Shown: positions 43,546 through 52,276, counted from the first letter of the stretch. The stretch: DNA of 64,000 bases from Photobacterium ganghwense (GCF_003025595.1 NZ_PYMI01000001.1:310001-374000); one strand, 5' to 3'. Program-made: numbers and translations. The notes: a model not told the origin generated them from the letters alone.

Positions 43546-46074
43546 ATGGCGACTCAAATTCTCAATAAAGGCGTTTCACGCCGTCGCTTTCTGTCTGGTC
43601 TGGTAGCGGCCAGTGCAGCATCCGTTGTGGGCACCAGTCTGCTGGCTCCTCGCAGCGCACTGGCAGCCACAGACACCAAAGCAACCTTAACCGGCGAAGT
43701 ACTGTCTGGTTCACACTGGGGCGCATTCCGTGCCAAAGTCGTGAATGGCGTATGGGTAGATACCGTTCCGTTTGAGAAAGACAAACACCCGACCACGATG
43801 ATCAACGGTGTACGTGAAGTGGTATACAACCCGGCTCGAGTGAAGTACCCGATGGTTCGTCTTGACTGGCTGAAGCACGGCTTTAAGTCTGACACCAGCC
43901 AGCGTGGTGATAACCGCTTTGTGCGTGTGCCTTGGTCGCAGGCGCTGGACTTCTTCTATCATGAACTGGAGCGCATTCAGACCACGTACGGCCCAAGTGC
44001 CCTGTATGCCGGTCACACTGGCTGGCAGTCTGTGGGTAAACTGCACTCTGCAAGTACCATGATGATGCGTGCTATCAGTCTGCACGGTACTTTCCTGTCA
44101 AAAGCCGGAGACTACTCAACCGGTGCTGCACAGGTTGTACTGCCGTATGTTGCTGGTGCGATGGAAGTGTACGAGCAACAAACCTCATGGCCGCTGGTGC
44201 TTGAGCATTCTGACACCATCGTGATCTGGGGTTCTGACCCAATCAAGAACCTGCAGGTTGGCTGGCTGGTGCCTGACCACAGCCCGTACGCGTACTACGA
44301 GCAACTGGCTGAGAAAGTGAAAAATAACGAGATCAAAGTGATCTACGTTGACCCTGTGGTTTCCGATACCCAGAAATTTGTCGGTGGCGAGCAGGTACGT
44401 GTGAACCCGCAAACTGACGTGCCACTGATGCTGGCGATCGCTCATACCCTGTACAGCGAAAATCTGTACAACAAAGAGTTTATTGCTGACTACACCACAG
44501 GTTTTGATAAGTTCCTGCCTTACCTGCTGGGCGAGAAAGACGGCGTAGCGAAAACACCGGAATGGGCGGAAAAGATCTGTGGCGTTAAAGCTGACAAGAT
44601 CCGTGAAATTGCGCGTCAGATGGCGTCAGGCCGTACCCAGATCATCGGTGGTTGGTGTCTGCAACGCATGCAGCACGGCGAGCAGTACGCGTGGATGCTG
44701 GTTGTGGTGGCCGCCATGCTGGGACAAATCGGTCTGCCGGGCGGTGGTTTCGGTTTCGGCTGGCACTACAACGACGCCGGTTCCATTACCTCAAATGGCC
44801 CACTGATGTCAGGCTTCAGCGGTGTAACGGGTGTTGACCCGATTCACAACGGCTCTTACAAAGGCTACTCGACCTACATTCCTGTGGCCCGCTTTGTCGA
44901 CTGTATTGAAAACCCGGGTAAAACCATCAAGTGGAACGGCCATGATGTGACCTTCCCTGAAATGAAGATGGCGGTATTCTGTGGTAACAACCCGTTCCAT
45001 CACCACCAGGATCGTAACAAGATGATCAAAGCGTGGCGTAAGCTGGAAACCGTGATTTCAATTGATCACCAGTGGACAGCGACCTGCCGTTTCGCGGATA
45101 TCGTCCTGCCGGCAACAACCACGCACGAGCGCAATGACATTGAGCAATACGGTAACCACTCCAACGCCGGTATCATCGCCCTGCCGAAAGTGGTTGAACC
45201 TATGTACGAAGCCAAAGATGACTTCGACATTTTCAAAGATCTGTGCCGCCGATTCGACCGTGAAGAAGCCTTTACTGAAGGCAAAACACAAATGGAATGG
45301 ATTGAGCAGATCTATAACGGCGCTCGCCTGCAAGGTCGTGGTCTGGGTGTTCGTATGCCTAACTTCAAGAAATTCTGGGAAGGTGAAGGCTTTATCGAAT
45401 TTCCTGCGGGTCAGGAATGGGTACGTCACGAGTCATTCCGTAAAGAACCGGATCTGGAACCACTGGGTACGGCTTCCGGCCTGATTGAAATCTACTGTAA
45501 GACCATTGCCGACATGGGCTACGACGACTGTCAGGGTCACCCGATGTGGTTCGAGAAAAATGAGCGCAGCCATGGCGGTCCACGCTCTGACAAGTTCCCG
45601 ATCAATTTGCAGAGTACGCACCCGAAACACCGTCTGCACTCGCAGCTGTGTTCGTCAACTGAGCACCGTGCGACCTACTCTGTGGCCGATCGTGAACCGA
45701 TCTACATCAACACAGAAGATGCCAAAGCACGCGGCATTAAGTCTGGTGACATTGTGCGCGTATTCAACGACCGTGGACAGGTGCTGGCGGGTGCTGTCGT
45801 GACTGACGACTACATGCCTGGCGTGTGTCGTATTCACGAAGGTGCATGGTACAGCCCGCTGGAAGGCGGTAAACCAGGTACGCTGTGTACGTACGGCGAT
45901 CCAAACGTACTGACTCAGGATGTTGGCTCTTCCAAACTGGCACAGGCAACATCGGCCGCATCGGCACTGGTTCAGATAGAGAAATACACTGGCCCGGTGC
46001 CGGCTGTTACCGGCTTCAACGGCCCGACAGAAGTAACTGAGATCAACCCGTTGTTCCCGGCGATGGATATTTAA
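43546..46074 (+). CDS. torA: Trimethylamine-N-oxide reductase catalytic subunit TorA
   Basis: The 842-residue periplasmic molybdoenzyme carries a Tat signal (SRRRFLSGLVAASAA, residues 11-25; likely cleaved after SALA). It belongs to the DMSO reductase family with bis-MGD cofactor; the Mo-ligand serine is expected in GDYSTGAAQ, and cofactor-binding stretches such as WGSDPIKNLQVGWLVPDHS and GGWCLQRMQHGEQYAWM are conserved. It reduces TMAO to trimethylamine as terminal acceptor in anaerobic respiration. ATG 43546 follows AAGGAT. A hairpin (46113-46136) lies between it and torD, so torD may be expressed at a lower level. Confidence 0.95.
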   Translation: MATQILNKGVSRRRFLSGLVAASAASVVGTSLLAPRSALAATDTKATLTGEVLSGSHWGAFRAKVVNGVWVDTVPFEKDKHPTTMINGVREVVYNPARVKYPMVRLDWLKHGFKSDTSQRGDNRFVRVPWSQALDFFYHELERIQTTYGPSALYAGHTGWQSVGKLHSASTMMMRAISLHGTFLSKAGDYSTGAAQVVLPYVAGAMEVYEQQTSWPLVLEHSDTIVIWGSDPIKNLQVGWLVPDHSPYAYYEQLAEKVKNNEIKVIYVDPVVSDTQKFVGGEQVRVNPQTDVPLMLAIAHTLYSENLYNKEFIADYTTGFDKFLPYLLGEKDGVAKTPEWAEKICGVKADKIREIARQMASGRTQIIGGWCLQRMQHGEQYAWMLVVVAAMLGQIGLPGGGFGFGWHYNDAGSITSNGPLMSGFSGVTGVDPIHNGSYKGYSTYIPVARFVDCIENPGKTIKWNGHDVTFPEMKMAVFCGNNPFHHHQDRNKMIKAWRKLETVISIDHQWTATCRFADIVLPATTTHERNDIEQYGNHSNAGIIALPKVVEPMYEAKDDFDIFKDLCRRFDREEAFTEGKTQMEWIEQIYNGARLQGRGLGVRMPNFKKFWEGEGFIEFPAGQEWVRHESFRKEPDLEPLGTASGLIEIYCKTIADMGYDDCQGHPMWFEKNERSHGGPRSDKFPINLQSTHPKHRLHSQLCSSTEHRATYSVADREPIYINTEDAKARGIKSGDIVRVFNDRGQVLAGAVVTDDYMPGVCRIHEGAWYSPLEGGKPGTLCTYGDPNVLTQDVGSSKLAQATSAASALVQIEKYTGPVPAVTGFNGPTEVTEINPLFPAMDI

Positions 46075-46112
46075 TATAAACCCGGAACTACGCTAATAAT
46101 CTGTACCTCAGA

Positions 46113-46140
46113 CAGCCAGGGGTTTCCCCCTGGCTGATTT
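46113..46140 (+). terminator. Hairpin between torA and torD
   Basis: CAGCCAGGGG (46113-46122) pairs with CCCCTGGCTG (46127-46136). The tail is ATTTCTC, not a strong T-run, so partial termination or mRNA stabilisation is likely. Confidence 0.6.
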
Positions 46141-46285
46141 CTCTTCGCTGAGCCGGGTATCTCAGGTACACCGACCCGTATCGACAAGAGCCTATTCACA
46201 TATACTAAGGTCAGCACCTTAGCTATCTGAATATGCTTTTCAAACGGCGCATATTAAGACGCCGACAGCCTGATTTGGAGTGATC

Positions 46286-46936
46286 ATGAAAGAACTCATT
46301 GCTTTCAACGAACAACGAGCCGAGTTTTACTGGTGGATGTCTTCCCTGTTTGCCCGTGAGCTGACGGCAGAAGACATTGCCCAATACCAGGACGGCGAAA
46401 TGCTGACCTACCTGTCCGGCCTTGGCATGACCGAAGAACTGAAGCAACCGGTTGACGCATTTCGTGATGCTATCCATCGTCTGGGACAACGCGCAGACGC
46501 TCAATTAGAACTGGCTGCCGATTTTTGCGGTCTGTTCCTAAGCACCCCCAAATCCGGTGCTTTGCCATATGCATCCATGTACGTCGGCGAAAGCGGACTG
46601 ATGAATGACAAACCGGCGCAGGATATGAATCAGTTGCTGGATGAATACGGAATTGCCCAACGTAAGGATTTTAACGAACCGGCCGATCACCTGGCGATCG
46701 AGTTGGATTTTCTGGGCAACCTGATTATCATGGCCAATCAGCAAAAGACAGAAGCTGATGCCGAACCGCAGATGCAGGCGCAACTTCACTTTCTGGAAAA
46801 CATGCTGCTGAACTGGCTGCCGGCGTTTACCAGTGCCGCCAAAGCGCGAGACCCGTTTGGGTTCTATGCGGCCGCAGCCAGCCTGCTGCTGGCCTTCTGC
46901 CGACTGGATACCAACTTCCTGAAAGGCGAAGAATAA
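46286..46936 (+). CDS. torD: TorA-specific chaperone TorD
   Basis: The 216-residue, all-helical protein belongs to the TorD/DmsD/NarJ chaperone family (EFYWWMSSLFARELT at the start, SMYVGESGLMNDKPAQDM and the EPADHLAIELDFLGNL signature). It binds the TorA Tat signal and apoenzyme and helps insert the molybdenum cofactor before export. Length is close to the E. coli protein (199). ATG 46286 lies five bases after TTTGGAG; a GTG at 46280 in frame is rejected. The unusual 211-base torA-torD gap contains a hairpin. A terminator follows at 46988-47014. Confidence 0.92.
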   Translation: MKELIAFNEQRAEFYWWMSSLFARELTAEDIAQYQDGEMLTYLSGLGMTEELKQPVDAFRDAIHRLGQRADAQLELAADFCGLFLSTPKSGALPYASMYVGESGLMNDKPAQDMNQLLDEYGIAQRKDFNEPADHLAIELDFLGNLIIMANQQKTEADAEPQMQAQLHFLENMLLNWLPAFTSAAKARDPFGFYAAAASLLLAFCRLDTNFLKGEE

Positions 46937-46987
46937 TATCCCCGCTGGTCGTAGCAGCCAGCGGTTTTCCATCACTATCGTGACGTT

Positions 46988-47014
46988 GCCGGCAGAAGGA
47001 TTGCCGGCTTTTTT
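46988..47014 (+). terminator. Rho-independent terminator of torD
   Basis: GCCGGCA (46988-46994) pairs with TGCCGGC (47002-47008), then T6. Confidence 0.88.
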
Positions 47015-47165
47015 CTGTTATGCTGTTCAGTTTTCGTGCAGTATTCATGACACAATACTGACATATCGATAAACAAGCTTCGATACATTGATTTCAACCG
47101 GAAATCGACGTTTCATTCTGGGTTTAGCCCTGAACGAGAAAGTCACAACTAGCAAAGGTTATTCT

Positions 47166-47741
47166 ATGCAAAACAGCTTAACGCGTACTGCCACATTCCC
47201 AGCACTTACCCGCAAAGCCATGAAGCTGTCACTACCTGTGATGCTGGCCGCGTTGTTTACGCTGACTCAGCCAGTACAGGCAAGCGAAACGACCGATAAC
47301 GTTGCCAGTCAAGCCGCGGCCACGAAAGCGACCACACAGCGAATCAATGCGATTCAGCGTGATTTGACCAGCATTCGTCAGCAAGCACTGAAAGCAAACC
47401 CGGAACTGGTTGAACAAGCCAAAGCGTTCGAAAGTGCTTACAAAGAGAAAGCACAGGAAATCGGCTATAACCCTGAAGAATTTATTGCTCAGGCCCAAGA
47501 GTTGCAGGTAAAGATCCGTGACGAAGGTTTGTCTGAACAAGAGCGTAGCGACCTGCTGCATGAATTTGCGAAAGCAAAGCAAACGCTGGCCAAACAACGC
47601 CAGACACTGCTTGAAGATGAATCGCTGATGGCACTGCAAAACGAACTGCAAAACAATACCCTTACAGCGATGAAAAACCACAACCCGAAAACCGAAGAGC
47701 TGGTTTCAGAACTCAACCAATTGATTGAGTCTCTTCAGTAA
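47166..47741 (+). CDS. Exported helical (coiled-coil) protein of unknown function
   Basis: The 191-residue precursor has a signal peptide (LSLPVMLAALFTLTQPVQAS) after a somewhat long basic N terminus. The mature part is strongly helical with heptad-like patterns (QRINAIQRDLTSIRQQALK, VEQAKAFESAYKEKAQEIG, SEQERSDLLHEFAKAKQTLA). No cysteines. It is probably a periplasmic coiled-coil protein; I cannot name the family. Start ATG 47166 has AAAGG; an internal ATG at 47220 would give a more standard signal peptide. An inverted repeat (47755-47794) follows the stop codon. Confidence 0.72.
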   Translation: MQNSLTRTATFPALTRKAMKLSLPVMLAALFTLTQPVQASETTDNVASQAAATKATTQRINAIQRDLTSIRQQALKANPELVEQAKAFESAYKEKAQEIGYNPEEFIAQAQELQVKIRDEGLSEQERSDLLHEFAKAKQTLAKQRQTLLEDESLMALQNELQNNTLTAMKNHNPKTEELVSELNQLIESLQ

Positions 47742-47754
47742 CCCCATCCCCCTG

Positions 47755-47800
47755 GCATTGCCGTGGCTCCCTGTATTCCACGCCGCGGCAATGCATTTTC
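47755..47800 (+). terminator. Possible terminator after the coiled-coil protein gene
   Basis: GCATTGCCG (47755-47763) pairs with CGGCAATGC (47786-47794), followed by ATTTTCTC. The loop is long (22 bases) and can fold further. Confidence 0.6.
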
Positions 47801-47833
47801 TCCTGTAGATTGCGCTTCCTCTGCTGATGTGTT

Positions 47834-47893
47834 GCTTGTGGCATTCTGGCTTGTGGCAGTCTGGCTTCTGGTAGTTTAGCTTCGAGTGCTCCG
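47834..47893. repeat. 15-nt degenerate tandem repeat, three to four copies
   Basis: GCTTGTGGCATTCTG (47834), GCTTGTGGCAGTCTG (47849) and GCTTCTGGTAGTTTA (47864) are clear units; GCTTCGAGTGCTCCG (47879) is a decayed fourth. It lies between the coiled-coil gene and the converging small gene. Confidence 0.8.
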
Positions 47894-47904
47894 CCCCTGA
47901 TGCG

Positions 47905-48114
47905 TCAAAGCTCGTCATCCGCATACGGACTTAAATCAATCCCCATTTCTTCCGCCATGTCTGCCCAGTAAGGCTCCGCCTCACAAACACAGCAGTCATA
48001 CCACAATGCAATTCCATCATGCATATTCGTTTTCTGGTGGCTCCCTTCATGTCCGCGTGCAGATTGCGATTGTGATGCCGAAGCCACTTTGCCATGCGCT
48101 GTTACTTTTCCCAT
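47905..48114 (-). CDS. Small cysteine-containing protein, uncertain
   Basis: A 69-residue frame starts at ATG 48114, preceded by AGGAGAGGGGAG. The N-terminal part is Ser/Gln/His-rich and low in complexity; the C-terminal part (DGIALWYDCCVCEAEPYWAD and EEMGIDLSPYADDEL) looks like a real folded or metal-binding segment with a CCxC cluster. The larger frame to 48336 is Cys/Arg-rich in a way typical of out-of-frame reading and is rejected. No family recognised; moderate chance that it is real. Confidence 0.5.
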   Translation of the reverse strand: MGKVTAHGKVASASQSQSARGHEGSHQKTNMHDGIALWYDCCVCEAEPYWADMAEEMGIDLSPYADDEL

Positions 48115-48468
48115 CTGTCTCCCCTCTCCTTCATCTATACCGCCAACGCTAAATCCGCCCGTTGCCGCGACTTTGCCGGTACAAAGCAATCGGATTAACA
48201 ATGCTGATTCCGGTTCCAGTTCTCTACAAAGTATAGAAACGACCCAAGAATAGAATCGACCTGAAGTGACAAATAGGAGCGGTAATTGCGTCGTGCCACT
48301 ACAGCAACAGCGACAGCGACAATGATGGCAGCGCATGCATCTATGACAGAATAAGCGGAGCCGATAAGTAGATGAAAAAAGCCGGTTGGTAAAACCGGCT
48401 TATTAGAAGTGACGTTCTACAACAAGGAACGATGGAGACCAGAGACTCATCACCCGCCAGGGCGAATA
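48115..48468. other. 354-base region with the DUF4870-like gene terminator
   Basis: Holds the terminator at 48372-48402 and, presumably, the promoter of the small 47.9-kb gene. Nothing else seen. Confidence 0.4.
48372..48402 (-). terminator. Terminator of the 48.5-kb membrane protein gene
   Basis: AAGCCGGTT (48379-48387) pairs with AACCGGCTT (48393-48401); a T6 run follows on the minus strand. Confidence 0.85.
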
Positions 48469-48870
48469 TCACAGCTCAATCGCCTTGTGCTCATTCAATA
48501 AGCGGATGCCTTTGAGGTGCTGAGCAAACCACTTCACAATCGCCAGCCCGGCAATCGCTAAGCCAACCACTGGAATGGCTTTAAGCAAGACATCCAGCCA
48601 GCTGCTGTGCACCCAGTACGTTGCCCCTGCGACCATGCCGCTCATTGTCGCAGCAGTTACGCTTAGTACCACGAAAAACGTAAAGAAGAGAAAAAACGTA
48701 CGGATGAGAGTGTAATAATGGCTGTAACTGAATTCATCCGTCCCTTTGTTGAGCTTATACCCGGCGTAAATCACCGCGACAATCCCGGAAATCATCAGTG
48801 TCAGTGGGGTCAACAAGCTGGCGATATAGGCAAACCGCAAGCCTTTCATATCCTGATTTTCATTCACCAT
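48469..48870 (-). CDS. DUF4870-like small membrane protein
   Basis: The 133-residue protein has about three helices (residues 10-35, 55-80 and 95-112). The layout of helix 1, a short polar loop with SHYYTLIRTFF, then a second helix resembles the DUF4870/Tic20-like small membrane protein family (SHxxxxIRTFW pattern). Role unknown. ATG 48870 follows AGGT at a normal distance; a TTG at 48876 opens the frame but is less likely. It is monocistronic with its own terminator. Confidence 0.68.
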   Translation of the reverse strand: MVNENQDMKGLRFAYIASLLTPLTLMISGIVAVIYAGYKLNKGTDEFSYSHYYTLIRTFFLFFTFFVVLSVTAATMSGMVAGATYWVHSSWLDVLLKAIPVVGLAIAGLAIVKWFAQHLKGIRLLNEHKAIEL

Positions 48871-49063
48871 AATCAAACCTGAAAAAAGGGAAGAATAGGG
48901 TTAATTATCACACGGTTTCAGAACTCAGCAAGCCAAGACAGGACAGAGGATGATCATGATCATCGGAATCCGGCAGAGTCCGTTAAAATCCCCTAAACGC
49001 ACACAGCCCGGCAGTTACACCGGGCTGTGAATGGTTCAATACGGAATCAACCCGTTGATGCTA

Positions 49064-49621
49064 TTACAGTTCTTCAGACGCTTCCGTCACTTCACTGCCG
49101 TCTTTGATCCGCTTGTGTCCTTCCTGCAGATGGACAAAGTCCACCAGATCATCACCAGATACCTGGAACGCCTGACCAAAGCCTTTAACAAACAGTCCCT
49201 GCGTAGGTGACAAACGGAACAAGGTAAAGTCTTCCAGTCCGCTCAGCCCGTCAACGATATCACCGAAACGTGCCTTCAACGCCGCAATCGCGTCCTGCCA
49301 CTTGTCAGTTGTACGTTCCACCACCGTCACATCAGCTTCAAACGTCAGTCGTTTACGCGCATAAAGCGTCTTTGACAGGCTTTCATCTTCAATCATCATC
49401 AGCGAAACCTGCGGGTTTTCCAGCAGGTTTCGGGCGTGCTTGGCAATCTGGCTGATCAATACATAATAACCGTCATCCAGCATAGCAAACGGTGCATAGC
49501 TGACATTGGGTTTACCGGCAGCATCGACGGTTGCCAGTTGCAAGGTCTGGCAGGCTTCACGAAATTCTTTAATTTCCGGGCCAAGGCGATTTTGCAGGCG
49601 CTCTTGCTTTACTTCACTCAT
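49064..49621 (-). CDS. hutZ: Haem-degrading protein HutZ
   Basis: The 185-residue cytoplasmic protein has the split beta-barrel fold of pyridoxamine phosphate oxidase-like proteins (LQLATVDAAGKPNVSYAPFAML, YVLISQIAKHARNLLENP). In Vibrio, HutZ binds haem through a C-terminal His and degrades it to release iron; a matching region is HLQEGHKRIKD. Its ATG overlaps the hutX stop (ATGA), with GGAGAAAAG inside hutX, so the two are coupled. Last gene of the hutW-hutX-hutZ operon. Likely iron-regulated via the Fur sites at 52.1 kb. Confidence 0.93.
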   Translation of the reverse strand: MSEVKQERLQNRLGPEIKEFREACQTLQLATVDAAGKPNVSYAPFAMLDDGYYVLISQIAKHARNLLENPQVSLMMIEDESLSKTLYARKRLTFEADVTVVERTTDKWQDAIAALKARFGDIVDGLSGLEDFTLFRLSPTQGLFVKGFGQAFQVSGDDLVDFVHLQEGHKRIKDGSEVTEASEEL

Positions 49622-50151
49622 TCTGACTTTTCTCCGTGGAACGCGAATTTTAATTGTTGGAATTTTTCAATTTGTTCTGGGAACAATTGTCGCTGCTTGT
49701 CGCGACCAAGATACACCTTGAAGACACATTCACCGCCAGTCGTAAAGAAGCCGATAAAGTAGCTTTCCTGCCCCATGAACGGTTTACTGACCAAGGCGAT
49801 ATCCGAAATACGGTCCAGACGCAGGTGGCCATGCAATTCACCCGGTTTCCCCATTAAATTGTAGTAGCCGCGTGCTTCCTTTCCTTTTGGAAACGGCGCT
49901 TTGACTTCAAAGATGGAGCCCATTGAATGCACGATCGTCGTCACTGGCCCCCAGCCGGACAAATCTTCCAGAATTGCTTTGGCGTGCTCACCCGGCAAGC
50001 TGACCACCAGCTCTTCAGGCATCGCCATGATGATCTCTCCTTCAGTCACGTCCAGCATCTCAGCCATAGAAACAGCATGTAACTTCGGGTCTTCGGCCAA
50101 CATCTCAGCAACGTTGGCTTTCAGTGAGGCTAGTGAGATTTTCTCAAACAC
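49618..50151 (-). CDS. hutX: Cytosolic haem carrier HutX
   Basis: The 177-residue protein is a ChuX/HutX-type haem-binding protein (N-terminal MLAEDPKLHAVSMAEMLDVT, ARGYYNLMGKPGELHGHLRL, IALVSKPFMGQESYFIGFF). It is thought to take haem from the inner membrane transporter and hand it to HutZ. It starts at GTG 50151, seven bases after GGAG. hutZ overlaps its stop by four bases; hutW ends 107 bases upstream on the same strand. Confidence 0.92.
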   Translation of the reverse strand: MFEKISLASLKANVAEMLAEDPKLHAVSMAEMLDVTEGEIIMAMPEELVVSLPGEHAKAILEDLSGWGPVTTIVHSMGSIFEVKAPFPKGKEARGYYNLMGKPGELHGHLRLDRISDIALVSKPFMGQESYFIGFFTTGGECVFKVYLGRDKQRQLFPEQIEKFQQLKFAFHGEKSE

Positions 50152-50258
50152 AATATTTCTCCAGATACTGGCTCCATGACGACGGCTGCCGACGACCGGA
50201 ACAGATTGATTTCAGTTTTTCACAATTTCTTCATCAGAAAGAGGCGGTTTCTGAGTGA

Positions 50259-51809
50259 TTATGCGGTCAGACGTTCGTTGCCAGTCAAGGCCTGCTCCAT
50301 CACCTGAATCAGCCCCTGCGCCAACGTGACAGACCAGAACGCTCCCGCCAGGGTCAGCGTGAGGTAACTATCTTGCACGTTAACCAGCCCGTTGCGCTGC
50401 CACACCTCAAACAGCGGGTGACACCAGCGGAAAACGTCCCATCCCGCAGCGCGATCCAGCGCTTTTGCTGACAAAGCACCACGATCAAAACCGGCTTTAA
50501 TGGCGGCATGCACTGCCGCATTGGGCGACATTGTCATCATCATAGCAACCGGGTGTTGACCCTGCCTGACCGCATCGAAATATGACGGTAACTGACGGCA
50601 TTGCATCAGGCTGATCCCACCTACGTGACCACCGGCACCGGCGCCAAGCGGAAGCACTTCAGCCGACGTTTTCGCCAGGCTGTTATACAGGCTGCGTTCC
50701 CGGTTATCCCGCGCCCAATGATTAACACTCAAACGGTGCAGGTGGTGTTTGTCCATCATCTGTACGCCGAGTTCAAACATCCCGGCTTTGCTCGCGGTAT
50801 CCGCAGGAGGCGGCAAACGCTGGTTAGCCACCAGATCCATCATGGGCGTGCTACCCATAGGGATCAGCTGATACAAATCAACACCATGAGCACCACAATC
50901 CAGAAAATCCGTCAGATCCTGCGCCCACACATTCATTGTCTGATATGGCAGACCGTACAGCAGATCAATCACAATAGGGGCATCATTTCTTGCACTAAGC
51001 GACTGTATTCGCGCCAGCACCACCTCGCGATCGTCCAGCCGTTTGGCCTTACGTCGCACTTGCGTATTAAAGCTTTGTACCCCGAATGAAAAGCGGTTAA
51101 AGCCCCCTTCCAGCGCGGCATCAAACAAAACATCATCAAATCTATTAATTCGCCCTTCCAGGGTGATTTCACAGTCATTCGTCAGTGGAAAATACTGTCG
51201 GATTAACTGCCCCAACCGGGCAATATGCCTTGCGGTCAGATCCGTGGGTGTCCCTCCTCCCACATACACAGCCTGAAACGGTGCGGCCTGTGTCCACGGC
51301 TGGGCAGCTTTCATTTTCAGTTCCAGCACCAACGCATCGAAATACTCTTCAATGAGCGATGCACTCGCCGCATGCTGGAAAAAATTACAATAGGTGCAAC
51401 GTACCCGACAAAATGGGATATGCACGTACAAACAACGATTCGCGGGCTTTTCTGCCGCCAGCAACACATTCTCAAACTGAGACTGAAAAAGGTCAGGCGA
51501 TATAGGCTGCTGGCTGCCACCCGCATGCGCCGAAGCTTTAGTGTCAAACGCAAACCGCAGCGGGTCAGGCGTATGCCGACCTGTTACCGATTCAGGCAAC
51601 GCTGTCACCTTCAGCTCAAAGCCAGGCGCATGATCTTCGAATGCAATGCCCTGTTGCTGGGGCAACCCATCCTGTGATGTATTATGCTCGGCCGCTGTAC
51701 ACTGGGAAACGTTAACCTTTGATACTTTATGTACTTCTTTCTGATGCATCTCTTTTGTATGCATTTCTTTTTTGTACATTTCTTCTTTGTACACTTTTTC
51801 TTTGTACAT
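50259..51809 (-). CDS. hutW: Radical SAM haem utilisation protein HutW with a repeat-bearing N-terminal extension
   Basis: The 516-residue protein is a HemN-like radical SAM enzyme: the 4Fe-4S motif CRVRCTYC, preceded by YVHIPF, then VYVGGGTPTDL and NRFSFGVQSF. HutW proteins are linked to anaerobic or alternative haem breakdown in vibrios; the catalysed step here is inferred. The conserved part begins only around residue 82 (DPLRFAFDTKASAHAGG). The preceding extension starts with pentapeptide repeats of the type YKEEM-YKKEM-HTKEM, encoded by five 15-nt DNA repeats. ATG 51809 is chosen; the only strong ribosome site (GAGGAG) is placed at a normal distance from it when an intervening 15-nt hairpin is looped out. 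GTG 51815 and several ATGs inside the repeats are alternatives. First gene of hutWXZ. Confidence 0.88.
   Translation of the reverse strand: MYKEKVYKEEMYKKEMHTKEMHQKEVHKVSKVNVSQCTAAEHNTSQDGLPQQQGIAFEDHAPGFELKVTALPESVTGRHTPDPLRFAFDTKASAHAGGSQQPISPDLFQSQFENVLLAAEKPANRCLYVHIPFCRVRCTYCNFFQHAASASLIEEYFDALVLELKMKAAQPWTQAAPFQAVYVGGGTPTDLTARHIARLGQLIRQYFPLTNDCEITLEGRINRFDDVLFDAALEGGFNRFSFGVQSFNTQVRRKAKRLDDREVVLARIQSLSARNDAPIVIDLLYGLPYQTMNVWAQDLTDFLDCGAHGVDLYQLIPMGSTPMMDLVANQRLPPPADTASKAGMFELGVQMMDKHHLHRLSVNHWARDNRERSLYNSLAKTSAEVLPLGAGAGGHVGGISLMQCRQLPSYFDAVRQGQHPVAMMMTMSPNAAVHAAIKAGFDRGALSAKALDRAAGWDVFRWCHPLFEVWQRNGLVNVQDSYLTLTLAGAFWSVTLAQGLIQVMEQALTGNERLTA
51730..51804 (-). repeat. 15-nt tandem repeat inside the hutW coding start, five copies
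   Basis: On the plus strand, units start at 51730, 51745, 51760, 51775 and 51790 (for example TACATTTCTTCTTTG, TACACTTTTTCTTTG). In frame on the minus strand each encodes a pentapeptide of the pattern [YH]xK[EK][MV]. Several units contain an ATG preceded by AAGAA. Confidence 0.85.
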
Positions 51810-51840
51810 AGACACTTAAGCCAAAATGGCTTCTCCTCAA
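51810..51840 (-). promoter_or_regulatory. hutW ribosome site with intervening hairpin
   Basis: Read on the minus strand: GAGGAG, then the hairpin AAGCCA-TTT-TGGCTT, then AAGTGTCT, then the ATG at 51809. With the hairpin formed the ribosome site lies eight bases from the ATG; unfolded it is 23 bases away. Confidence 0.55.
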
Positions 51841-52276
51841 CGGGCATTGTCTGACGAGCCAGACGACCTTGAGCACCGCAATACCAGCTGTCAGAAAAGA
51901 AACTGTTTCAGCATTACCAGTGCTGCGCCTTGTTGAGCGAATAGTGACGACTTTCTCCGGGAAGCGTTGACAAGAGCAAGATTAATACCCACAGCTAGCT
52001 CGTCGTTTACACGGCCTGTCTTAACCGGCCACTTCCCATGTAATCTTTTTATCTCACCAACGGAGACGTCCTGTCTGCGTGCATTAATGAGAACATATCT
52101 TATTTGCGTGCACTATAATTATCCGCAAACAATATTGCAAATGATAATTGATATTATTACCATTCCATGGATAATGAGAACCGTTATCGAATAGAGTTGT
52201 TCAAACAACTCCCCGATTGAAAACCTTTTCCTGTTAAAGCAATAAGATAAAGTAACATTTAGCTTTGGGTGATTCT
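51841..52276. other. Divergent control region between hutW and tonB
   Basis: About 440 bases holding the promoters of hutWXZ and tonB-exbBD-hutBCD. Fur-like sites are at 52140-52188. A TATAAT at 52114-52119 is a possible -10 element, but I cannot pair it with a good -35. Confidence 0.55.
52140..52188. promoter_or_regulatory. Two Fur-box-like sites between hutW and tonB
   Basis: GATAATGAGAACCGTTATC (52170-52188) matches the 19-bp Fur consensus at 16 positions. TGATAATTGATATTATTA (from 52142) is a second, overlapping-type site. They lie between divergent haem utilisation operons, and iron repression of both is the likely role. Confidence 0.75.

Noticed and set aside
45485-45802. 105-codon plus-strand frame inside torA
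   Set aside because: Shifted-frame reading of a complete and conserved molybdoenzyme gene.
48115-48336. N-terminal extension of the 47.9-kb small gene
   Set aside because: Cys/Arg-rich start (RCHHCRCRCC) typical of non-coding GC-biased sequence; a much better ribosome site lies just before ATG 48114.
51730-51804. CRISPR-like array
   Set aside because: Units are only 15 nt, adjacent without spacers and in frame with hutW; no cas genes are in the window.
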